Source: Musa acuminata AAA Group (lineage: Eukaryota; Streptophyta; Magnoliopsida; Zingiberales; Musaceae). Taken from it: a stretch of DNA of 64,000 nt. Shown one piece after another: positions 10,304 to 19,620 of the stretch. Position numbers and translations under genes: made by a program. Location: assembly GCF_036884655.1 (NCBI RefSeq), contig NC_088342.1:34910001-34974000 (forward strand), read 5' to 3'. The first letter of the stretch is position 1; each line of letters opens with the position of its first letter. The notes under the pieces are model-generated. The model saw only the letters and a program-made list of their open reading frames with translations. It had not been told where the DNA came from and made no database searches.

Positions 10304-11095
10304 TAAGACTCTCTATTGTTTGAAACAAGCCCCAAGGGCTTGGTATGAGAGACTTAGTTCCTTTGTAATTAAGAATAATTTCATAAAAGGTAAGGCCGAT
10401 ACTATATTATTTATTAAATAATTTAAAAATAATTTTCTTATTGTTCCAATTTATATTGATGATATCATTTTTGGGTCTTCAAATGAGTCTTTATGTGAAT
10501 CTTTTGCAAATAGTATGAGCCATGAATTTGAAATAAGTTTAATGAGAGAATTAACCTTTTTTCTAAGTTTACAAATCAAACAACTTAGTGATGGAACTTT
10601 TGTTAGTTAAACTAAGTATGCATTAGATCTATTAAAATGATTTAATATAGATAGTGTTAAGGCTATAAATACACCAATGAGCACTTCTACAAAATTAGAT
10701 ATGGACATAATGGAGAAGGTTTTGATTAAAAGACTTATCGGTGTATGATAGATAGTTTATTATACCTCACAGTAATTAGACCTGATATTATGTTTAGTGT
10801 AGGACTATGTGCTAGATTTCAGTCAAATACCAAGCAATCTCACTTAAAAGCTATTAAAAGAATTTTTAAATGCCTAAAAGGAACTCCTAATCTAAGATTA
10901 TGGTATCCAAAAACTAAAAATTTTGAATTGATTGCTTATATTGGTGCTGATTTTGCTAGTTGTCAAATAGATAAAAAAATTATATTTGGAACATGTCAAC
11001 TCTTAGGTCATGCATTTGTCTATTGGTCTTCCAAGAAATAAAACTCGGTTGCATTATCTACAACCGAAGCTGAGTATATAGTAACAGGTGCATGA
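10304..11095 (+). pseudogene. pol: pol remnant of element F: second part of RT and RNase H
   Basis: Continuation of the RT split by S1. LKQAPRAWYERLSSF starts near 10325; the catalytic motif is present as YIDD (10452-10463). FFLSLQIKQLSDG and the RNase H linker follow, then an open stretch from 10745 with SVGLCARFQSN, LKGTPNLRLWYP and an RNase H block in which the usual YADADFAG reads YIGADFAS. Stops near 10419, 10609, 10638 and after WSSKK (11039-11041). The RNase H breaks off at the TTEAEYIVTGA block (11095), where the sequence jumps to spacer, so the C-terminal ~80 codons are deleted. Confidence 0.87.
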
Positions 11096-11445
11096 ATGCC
11101 TTGGTATCATGAACGTTATGCCCAAAATGATGTTAATTTTGGTATCATGCATGAAGTGATGATTGCTTTAGTATCATATAGGTTTTGCCTAAAGTGATTT
11201 GTCATCATGCATGAAGTGATAAAATTGTGCATGTCATACTTTGATGATTTGAAACTATGATGATGTACAATGCATAAAATTTTGATATATTGCATTTGAT
11301 CACTATGATCAAAATTGTTTCACTTGAATTCAAAGGATATGATTCCTTTTGAATTCAAAGTTTGCCTTATCTCAATATGACATATAGATAGGAGGAGTTA
11401 AGGTTAACTCTATCATCAATTGGTTGTCATCATAAAAAAGAAGAT
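11096..11445 (+). other. Non-coding spacer of element F before its 3' LTR
   Basis: AT-rich sequence with repeated atcatgcatgaagtgat phrases, like the spacers of the other SIRE-type copies. It ends in a purine run (aaaaaagaagat, 11434-11445) that is probably a degraded polypurine tract. No coding signal. Confidence 0.6.
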
Positions 11446-12475
11446 TATTGAATCTTGAATTTTGATGATGAAATCAATTGATGAATTAATGATCTAATCC
11501 ATGTATTGAGATAAGTGATGTAGGACTAACTATGATTATGAGAAAGACAAAATGATTAAAGAAGAATCGAAGTTGGACTAGTGTCAATGATCGGGCATCG
11601 GACGAGATGAATCGGGGGATACACCGAAGGATCGGATGATGCAGTGAAAGCTCACCGGAAGTTTATCGAGAGTTCACCGAAAGCTCCCTAGAAGTTTGCT
11701 TGGAGTTTGTCGAAACCTCACCGAAAGATCACCGGGAGTTCGCGGAAGTTCACCAAGAATTCAGTTGAACAATTGATATGTCAAACAACTTAGATTACTT
11801 GTATCATAATTGTTTTAGCCTATTATATTTAGGACTTTAATTTGAGTTATTTTTAGGAGAAATCATACTAACTCAATTAGAGGCCAATTGGACCTTTAAT
11901 AGGGCTGAATTAGGGCAGTTGGATGGCTCATTCAATCACTTAGAGCTATGTCAGGCGATGGCACCGCCTAGACTAGATAGTGGTACTGCTTGAGGCTCAG
12001 CCTCCTAAATGGTTTGGGTGGTGGTACTGCCCAAACTGGGTGATGGTGTTGCCTAGACTGGGCGGTGGAATCATTGGTAGTTAATGCTGCTAAGGGGTGG
12101 TACCACCCTATCAAGCGATGGTACTGCCCTGTCAAGCGGTGGTACCACTAGAGATCAATCTCTAAGGCTTTATCAAGTGGTCATATTGCTTAGTGTCAGT
12201 CTATAGGCGGTGGTATCACCCAATAATGGAGGTGGTACCGTCAGTGCCCTAGAAACCCGAGATGAGATACTTTTTTGCTTCATTTATGAAGCTATTGGGG
12301 CCTATAAATACCTCACTCTTTTTTGCACAAAAAAACAATGAAAATGTGAAAAAAAATCTTGAGATTTTGGGTTATAAAATTGCTAAGTGTCTTCCTCCTC
12401 TCTTTCTAATTTTATAATTAGTCAAGAGAGGTGTGAGGCTTGTAAGGGTTGTCTCCTAAACCCATGAAAAGGAGA
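11446..12475 (+). repeat. 3' LTR of element F, truncated
   Basis: Begins TATTGAATCTTGA (TGTTGAATC in sister copies), with a TATA box TATAAATA at 12303-12310. It breaks off near 12475, in the aaaaggagag region about 300-400 bp before the expected LTR end, where Angela gag begins. The exact junction is uncertain by about 10 bp. Confidence 0.8.
12303..12310 (+). promoter_or_regulatory. TATA box of element F 3' LTR
   Basis: TATAAATA in the context gcctataaatacctc, as in the other SIRE-type LTRs. Confidence 0.5.
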
Positions 12476-12689
12476 GCACCGAGTAAAAGTGGAATCGTAT
12501 ATGTACTTCATGTAGCGAGCGATCTCATCCTCGCTTGCACCTTTCTTAGGCGTAGGCATTACTATATCAAGGATATATGCGATTTTCTCTATAGTGAGAA
12601 CAATTCTCAGGTTGCGGAGCCAATCCATCTAATTTGGACTAGTGAGGCAGTTGACATCAAGTATGCCACATAAGGGATTTAAAAGCTAT
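12476..12689 (-). pseudogene. gag: Angela-type gag, N-terminal fragment
   Basis: About 70 codons matching the gag start of the complete Angela element, including WLRNLRIVLT, a VMPTPKKGAS segment and EDEIARYMKYI. The start codon is lost: the position that is ATG in the other copy reads ATA here. It ends abruptly near 12476-12490 against LTR sequence of element F. The family role is capsid formation and RNA packaging. Confidence 0.82.
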
Positions 12690-12879
12690 ATATTTCTAAT
12701 AAACAGGAGATGCAGCATAAATAAATAACATGTAGATTTTGTAAAAAATAAACAATTAAGATAAGGACTTCTATCTTAATCTACTCATACTATTTTCTCA
12801 CGAATCAAATAACTCCCTTTGGTATATGAATCGGAGACCCCTAACAGATCTCTATTGGGGATCGAGATCCAATCGACAT

Positions 12880-13197
12880 CTTAATGTAACCTCGAGTGAC
12901 TTGACCAATTACGCTAAGCCCGTAAAGGTAGGCAACTCTTACCAATCACAACTCCTTGTGATTCTTATCCTATTCGGCCTTTGAGCCACCATAGCCTCGA
13001 GTGACTCGACCAACCATGGTGTTCTGTTAAGTCATTACCATCGTTATAAGATGAGTTTGATTCAATAATATGCTCACGAGTGACTCAACTAAGCATACCA
13101 TGTCCTCATATCACAGGTGACATCTCTATGTCGTAGGAAAGATAGCGAATCGTGATATAGATGAGCTTCGAATGACTTGACCAATTCAACCTATATC
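12880..13197 (-). repeat. Four hairpins in the Angela leader (diverged copy)
   Basis: Four inverted-repeat sites with a shared core (TTGGTCGAGTCACTCGAG on the minus strand, with variants), each enclosed by its own outer stem: CTTA/TAAG with GTAA/TTAC (12880-12918); CACCAT/ATGGTG (12987-13021); TATGCT/AGCATA (13069-13097); GATATAG/CTATATC (13154-13197). They correspond in order to the four sites at 45680-45991. Confidence 0.82.
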
Positions 13198-13737
13198 GGG
13201 AATCAATCCCTACCTATGACGATGGAAGGCCACATGGGTCAATTTAATTGTCTCACGTTTACCGACTTAATATTATTGAGAAGGGATTTTTGATTTGGTT
13301 CATAATATGATGTTTCACACACATACATATTTAATATATATTTACATCGCATGTAAATATATATACATATATCTAGAAGGTATATAAGCAATCACACATC
13401 ATATGAGCAATCACTCCAGATGATCATGAACCACATCCTAATGTGATCATGCCCGAGTCAATGGGCTCAATCACTCACAACAAGATCTATGTGTGCAGCA
13501 GCGCATCTCCATGCCCTATGATCGTCCATCTCATCATCGTCGGTTCTATCGGCATGTCGACACATCTCATGTGTTGTGATTGTTCGTCTCAACCTCGTGG
13601 GTCCCGCTATCACCTCCACGCTCCTGCTATGTCTTATTGTGTAATTACATCACATGTACACACACATCACATGGTCCATGATCATCCGTCCACATCATAC
13701 TTCACATGTATACATCATCATCATGTTGGACTACTAG

Positions 13738-13769
<32 letters not shown>

Positions 13770-14363
13770 TAAACTATTTAATTAACTAATATTTTTTGAA
13801 ATTGGGGATATATAGGAAATTTTTTGAATTGCAAAGGGCCTTTTTATAATTTGGATAGAAAGGATAGAACGCCAAATTTCTGAAATTCTAAGGGGCAAAA
13901 CTATCATTTGACCAAAAAAAATCCTAATCCCTTCTTCCCCCCTATTGCATTGCGGTTGCCGCCATGCCACCGCTAGCTGCCACAATGAAGGGAGGGGGTG
14001 CCACTTGTGCCCACGGACGGCTCGCCCGCAGGCGGCATTGCCCCTACGGTCGGGCGCCCCTACGGGCGAGTCACCCACGGGCGGAGCTATTATTGTGGGC
14101 CCTATGCCCGTAGGCAACGCTCGCGGGCTATCGGCCGCCGACTACAAGCCTACTACAAGCAGGCCACCGGTGGCAAGCTTGCTGCAAGCAGGCCGCCAAC
14201 CACAAGCGCATGCACATAGATGGCAATGCTACCATCTGGTGGGCAGCAAGGGCAGCAATAGTTGTTGCCCTTTCTTGGTTTTGCATCAACAATTTTAATG
14301 TCCAAAGCTTTTCTAGAACATAACACATGCAGTTTAAAATCAATCTCTCGCATAAATAACCTA
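13198..14363 (-). other. Angela leader (untranslated), including GC-rich block 13925-14285
   Basis: Non-coding leader between primer site and gag. AT-rich in its 13260-13920 part, then a GC-rich segment with repeated cccgtaggcgggc-type words (13925-14285). The same order occurs in the complete Angela copy. Overlapping open frames in the GC block are low-complexity and occur in several frames on both strands, so I do not call them genes. Confidence 0.7.
13737..13770. repeat. (AAT)n microsatellite
   Basis: About eleven uninterrupted ATA/AAT units inside the Angela leader. Confidence 0.9.
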
Positions 14364-14376
14364 GCTTTGATACCAA
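14364..14376 (-). other. Primer binding site of the minus-strand Angela copy
   Basis: On the minus strand ttggtatcaaagc follows the LTR end (ccaaca). It matches initiator methionine tRNA with one difference, as in the complete Angela copy. Confidence 0.8.
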
Positions 14377-14874
14377 TGTTGGAAAATCTAGGGGTGAAAT
14401 CACATGCGCAATAGAAAAATATAAAAATAAAAACTCAGATTTTACTAAAAGATGTTCATCATCGTGCGAATATTGGTGCACAAAAACTTGCAAAACTAAA
14501 AATCACGTATGAGATAGTTATGTTACATAGGGAGATCGTATATCTCTGAAATCCTACAGATTTGTAGGAGAGGATGAAGGAGGTCAAATACCCTCCTTTC
14601 CAATGGTGATTATTATAGGGCTGCAAAGACGCTCCTCAAATCGCTGCCCAAATCTCCATAAATGTTATCGAACGAGAAGAAGGGGAGAGAAGAATAGGAG
14701 ATGGCAACCAAGAAGCCTCTAGCCTATGGACCTTTGATTCCCTCATATTTATAGATGTCCCTTGTCACCTTAACCCTAATGGATCCTTCCCTATTGGGTA
14801 TTGGATCTCGATCAAACTAGCCAAGCCACTTAGATTAGTGGATCTCTATCCAATAATCTCTCATTGGCTCTTAT
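14377..14874 (-). repeat. Angela LTR fragment (3' end of the LTR)
   Basis: About 500 bp ending CCAACA (minus strand) next to the primer site, with a TATA box (TATAAATA, minus strand) at 14746-14753. The full LTR in the complete copy is about 1.5 kb; the upstream part is cut by element G. Confidence 0.8.
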
Positions 14875-16443
14875 TGTTGAATCTCAGATTTTGATGATAA
14901 AACCAATCGATAGTACTTATAATTTGATCTACATTTTGAGTGATGTAGGAAGCTTCGATCAGGGAGAGACAATTAAAGCAGGAAGAATCATGTTAGGCCG
15001 GAGAGAAACATGTCATAAGATTGGACGTCAAGCCAAAGGATCGGTCGACAAATCGACAAAAGGCCTTGGGCCATGGGTTTGGGCATCAGGCCAAGAAGAG
15101 TGAAAATTGTGCCAAGGAAATTGAAGTTGCGGAGGTCAACTAGTCGATTGGGTAATAGGCTGCAAGATAGGACAATGCGTTGAAGAATCGGACGAAGCGT
15201 TGATGAACCAATGACATTTCAGACAACCTTTGATTTAAACCTTATAATAATTATCTAGATCATAGTATGTTTTAAGTGTGTAGGATTAACTATGATAGCA
15301 AGGCATAAAGCAAAATGAAGTCCCAGAGTTAAGAACGAGACTTCGTTGGGAGTTCGAGAGTTCGTCGAAAGTCCGGACGTTCGTCAGAAGTTCTATCAGA
15401 ATTGACCAAGAATTCTAGGGGCTTGTCAGAGAAGCTTATCGGAACTTGCCAAGAAGATCGTCGTGAAGTCTAAGAGCTTGTCGGGAGTCCGCTGGAACAT
15501 TACTGATAGATCATAGGAAGTTCGCCGAAAGATCGTCGAAAGCTCGTCGGAAGAAACATAGACTTATAGACTTATTTAGCTAAATAAATGTCTTAAAATT
15601 TGTAGTTAATACATAATTGGGTTGAAATTGGGTCAACTTAATTAAGGGTCAATTGAGCCAAGTTTAGGTTGTGTTGGGCTAGGTGAAAAGACCCAAATAG
15701 TGACCCAACATGTGGAACCGACGTGACATAGTCTCCGAGATTGTGTCAGGTGATGGTACCACCAGTCTGGGTAGTGGTACCACTCAGACTTAGTCTCCGA
15801 GACTATCAAGTAGTGGTACCACTCAGACTCAGTCTCCGAGACCCAGTGTCAGGCTGTAGGCGTTGGTACCCTCCGTACCTCGAAATTTCAGGGATTTGAA
15901 TTTTGGCTCCAAATTTTGAAGTCATTTGGGGTCTATAAATATCCCAGCTATTCCTACATGGAGTAGTAAGAAAGGTGATAAAAAACTCTGTGTTTCTAGA
16001 GTTGAAAACCCTTATAAAGTGTAGAGTCCATCCTCGTAAAGTTTAGAGACCATTCTAAGGGAGAGTGTGAGGGAAGCTTTGTAAAATGGGGTTGTAAAGG
16101 TTCTCTCTTGAACATGTCAAAAGGAGAATCGAGTTGTAATGGTAGGTGATCTTTGCCCATTGAAGGAAGATCATTAGTGGATACCGGTGGCCTCGACGGA
16201 AGAGGAATCAACGGAGTGGATGTTGGTCACGATGATCAAACCACTATTAAAATATGGTTTGAATTTATTTCTTGCTATTTACCTTTATTGCAAATGGAAT
16301 TCTTACTTTCACAACACTTCCACATGCTTTCAAGTTAAGCATTTCCGAGATCAGATTTTATTGTACGAAGAAATTTCAAACCGATATTTTTATCCACTAC
16401 ACTAATTCACCCTCCCCCTCTTAGTGCCAACTCATTCCTAACA
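14875..16443 (+). repeat. 5' LTR of element G
   Basis: 1569 bp, TGTTGAATCTCAG to CATTCCTAACA. TATA box TATAAATA at 15934-15941; GGTACC-centred palindromes about 15755-15870; C-tract inverted repeat CACTAA...TTAGTG just before the end. Confidence 0.9.
15934..15941 (+). promoter_or_regulatory. TATA box of element G 5' LTR
   Basis: TATAAATA in the shared SIRE-type context (ggtctataaatatccc), about 510 bp before the LTR end. Confidence 0.55.
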
Positions 16444-16444
16444 G

Positions 16445-16457
16445 TTGGTATCAGAGC
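16445..16457 (+). other. Primer binding site of element G
   Basis: ttggtatcagagc, one base after the LTR; complementary to the 3' end of initiator methionine tRNA. Confidence 0.85.
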
Positions 16458-16493
16458 CGCGTTATTTCTCATTTGGTTTAACACCCAAGTGAA

Positions 16494-17441
16494 ATGGCTT
16501 TTTTCGGATATCAAGAGGGTTTTTTTATTGTTCGTCCTCCCATATTTAATGGGATGGACTACACTTATTGGAAAACTCGGATGAGAGTTTTATTACTTTC
16601 TATGGATTTGAATTTATGGAATATTATAAAAAATGGTTTTAAAAAGTCTTCTACTCCATTGAAAGAATGGAATGATTTAGAAAAGAAAATTTTTTCTTTA
16701 AATGCTAGAGCTATGAATGCTCTATTTTGCGCCTTAGACAAAATTGAATTCAATCAAGTTTCTATTTGCGAAACATTTTTCAACATTTGGCACACTCTTA
16801 AAATCACACAAGAAGGCACTAGTAGAGTTAAAGGCTCTAAAATAAATATTTTGATGCGTGATTTTGAATTATTTCATATGAAGCCAAGCAAGACTATTGG
16901 AGATATGTGCACCAGTTTTACGGATGTCATCAATAGTCTAAAAGCTCTTGGTAAAAGTTTTTCGAATCTTAAACTTGTGAATAAAGTTTTATGACCACTT
17001 TCTAAAAATTAAGATTCTAAAGTAACAACAATATAAGAATCAAAGGACTTGAATTATTTTTCGATTGAAGAATTTATTGGGTCTTTGATGACCTATGAAA
17101 TGACTTATGTGACACTTGAACTTGAGAACAATCTTCCAAAGAATAGGAAGGATTTGGCACTTAGAACAAATGAAGACCACTCGAACGAAAGCTCAAGTGA
17201 TGATGAACTCAAACTTCTCACTCTAAAATTTAAAAGGTTCATTAAATAAGAATTAAAAAATAAAAATAAACTTAAAAAGAAGTTATCAAAGAAGAAGAGA
17301 GCACTCAAGGCGGCTTGGAACGAACTAAGTTCATCCGAAGATGAAAAACAAATCGACAAAATTGAGGTGGCAAACTACACCTTAACGACTTTCAACGACA
17401 AGGTAACCAAAACCATTTTGCCTTATTTTAAAATTACTTAA
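16494..17441 (+). pseudogene. gag: gag of non-autonomous element G
   Basis: Capsid protein remnant. Start ATG 16494 (MAFFGYQEG), 50 bp after the LTR. One frame runs to TAA at 17439-17441 (315 codons) with four internal stops: TGA 16992, TAA 17010, TAA 17034 and TAA 17247. Recognisable blocks: DYTYWKTRMRV, EWNDLEKKIFSLNARAMNALFCALDK, the PSKTIGDM segment, EEFIGSLMTYEMT, NLPKNRKDLALRT, an acidic SSSDDE patch and a lysine-rich stretch. The zinc knuckle of the pol-bearing copies is missing. The frame ends with LPYFKIT, matching the gag end of the complete non-autonomous copy (IYFKIT), so this end looks original to the subfamily. Confidence 0.87.
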
Positions 17442-17786
17442 TATTTTTTTATGAGTTATTTTTAAATTATTAAGTAAATAAAAAATATATATCATGCTTC
17501 TTTTTCTAGCTAATTTTGAAAATGATAATGATAATTACATGTTTTATGAAAATACAATAAAATGTTAGATTTAAATCTAATTATTAATCCTATGTATGTT
17601 TTTAAGAAAAAAAATAATGTGTATCTAAATTGATGATTTCCGATTTTGATTGAAAATGCTTTATGAAATCATGTATGATGATATCATGCTTATTGAGTTT
17701 ATAGTTTGAAATTGTGCATGTTATACCTTGAAAACTTAACCATGTTTTGATGTCATTTCCAAAGTAGTAATGCATAATGATCATGC
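17442..17786 (+). other. Spacer of element G, part 1
   Basis: AT-rich, non-coding, with gatgatatcatgc phrases. Interrupted by solo LTR S2; continues at 19621. Confidence 0.65.
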
Positions 17787-19620
17787 TGTTAGGATCAAGA
17801 GCACTAAGAGGGGGGGGGGGGGGTTTGAATTAGTGCAGCGAAAAACTTTCGACGATTAAAACTGCATTCGTACGATAAAGGCGATTTCGATAGAAAACCC
17901 GATTCGTAAATCACTTTAACTTGTGATCAAGCGAGATACAGTTAAAGTGAATCTATAAAGGCAGTTTACAGTTATGATAGAAATCAGAATGTAAGCGCAA
18001 ACTGAAATATGATGTTCGTACGATAAAACTGATTTACGTCGAAACACCGATTCAGAAAATACTGAACTTTGAAACACGATCGTAAATGCGCAGAAGGCAG
18101 TAAGCTATTGAGGAGGTTTGCAGTAAAGATAATATGCTCAAAGTAAATGCAAACCAGAGAGCACCGCAATTTTAGAGTGGTTCGGTCAATCTTGACCTAC
18201 ATCCACTTCTGGCTTCCTCCACCGACGAGGTCACCGACGTCCACTAGAGGCCTTCCTTCAATAGGCGAAGACCAACCACCCTTTTATAGTTTCACTCCTT
18301 TTGACAGGCTTAGGAGACAACCCTTACAAACTTTTCTTTCCTCTCTTGATAGATCGAAACTTGGAAGAAAAGAGGAAGGAGAACTTTTGACTCATATAAC
18401 ACTTTTGAGCTCTAAAAATCATAGAGTAAGATCAGGATTTCGATGGTTTTTGGTTACTCTGTCATTGCTGAAAGGGTGGGGTATTTATAGGCCCTAACCC
18501 AGTTTGAATTCCGAGCTCAAAACTGTCAATTCTCAAAATTCCGGGGTCTGGCGGTTGCACCACCTGATTAGGGCGGTTGCATCGCCTGGCAGAGCTCGAA
18601 GACTAAGCCTCTGGGCGATGCCACCTCCTGTCAAGGGCGGTTGCACCTCTTGCTAGAGCTCGAAGACCGAGCTTAAGCGGTTGCACCTCTGTCAGAGGCG
18701 GTTGCACTACCCAGCCAGAGCTTGGAGACTGAGCCCTGGGCGGTGCCACCGTCGACCCAAGCGGTGCCACCTCTAGCCAAGAAATTTGGGTCCGAATGGG
18801 CTGATCCATTCGACCCAATTTAGGTCTGTCAAGGGCCCAATTGCCCCAAGATTAAGTTAATGGGATCACCTCTCATTTCTAACTTAATCATCGTGCTACC
18901 TATGAATTTCTTAAGACATTTACTGCAACTTGCTCCGGAGCATCAATCGCTTCTTCCGGCGAGCTTCCGTCGATCATCCGATGAACCCTCGATGATGCTC
19001 CTGCGGACTTTCGGCAAACTCTTGGACTTGCGACGATCCACTTGGCGAGTTCCGACGAGCTTCTTTGGCAAGCTCCTGGACTTCTCATATTTGTTCCCGT
19101 AGAACCTCCGACGACCGTTCGGACTTCCGTCGAACTCTCGAACTCCCAACGTGATCATAGTCTTGACTCCGGCACAACTCCTACTACATGTCTTACTTTC
19201 ATCGTAGTTAATCCTGCACATGTAAAACAAAACTTCGATCGAGACAATTAATCCTAAGCAATTAACCAAGTTGTCCGGCATGTCATTGGTCCCTCGACGC
19301 TTCGTCCGATTCTTCGGCGCATCGTCCTCTCTTGCGGCCTATTGCCCAATCGGCTAGTTGACTCCGCAACTCCGATATCCTTGGCGCAATACCCGCTCTT
19401 CTTAGCCTGATGCCCAAGTCCATGGCCCAAAGCCTTCTGTCGATACGTCGACCGATCCACCGGCCTAACGTCCAATCTTCTGACATGTTCCTTCGGCACA
19501 ACATGATTTTTCCTGCTTTAATTGTCTTATCCTGAGCGGAGCATCCTACGTCACTCAAAACGCAAATTAAAACATAAACACATATCAAGTGGTTTCATCA
19601 TCAAAATACGAGATTCAACA
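17787..19620 (-). mobile_element. Solo LTR S2 of a SIRE-type element
   Basis: 1834 bp on the minus strand (sense start TGTTGAATCTCG at 19620, sense end CCTAACA at 17787). A perfect duplication CATGC flanks it (17782-17786 and 19621-19625). TATA box on the minus strand at 18482-18489. Its GC-rich repeats use ggcggttgcacc and ggtgccacc words rather than GGTACC, a subfamily shared with S3. The terminal inverted repeat GCACTAA (17801-17807) / TTAGTGC (17830-17836) encloses a G-run of about 14. Confidence 0.92.

Larger units (their letters stand above)
5157..12475 (+). mobile_element. SIRE/Maximus-like Ty1/copia element F, degraded
   Basis: A plus-strand copia element: 5' LTR fragment (5157-5343), mutated primer site, gag, protease, integrase, RT and RNase H remnants, a short spacer and a truncated 3' LTR (11446-12475). 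The PR-IN-RT-RH order marks Ty1/copia; the gag type, tRNA-iMet primer site and LTR style fit the SIRE/Maximus lineage. The 5' LTR is cut by the Ty3/gypsy element, the RT is split by solo LTR S1, the end of RNase H is deleted into spacer, and the 3' LTR is cut at the junction with an Angela element. Confidence 0.88.
12476..14874 (-). mobile_element. Angela-type Ty1/copia element, 5' end only
   Basis: Reads right to left: LTR portion (14874-14377), primer site (14376-14364), ~1.7 kb leader and the first ~70 codons of gag (to 12476). It is clearly related to the complete Angela element at 42795-51345, matching along LTR, leader and gag. Cut inside gag at one end and inside the LTR (by element G) at the other. 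Confidence 0.82.

Noticed and set aside
13443..13772. 109-codon frame ending in poly-Asn
   Set aside because: Non-coding Angela leader running into the (AAT)n microsatellite.
13782..14493. Open frames in the GC-rich part of the other Angela leader
   Set aside because: Same explanation; the frames are not conserved between the two leader copies.
17787..19620. Part of element G's own 3' LTR
   Set aside because: Opposite orientation, different repeat subfamily and a perfect CATGC duplication show a separate insertion.
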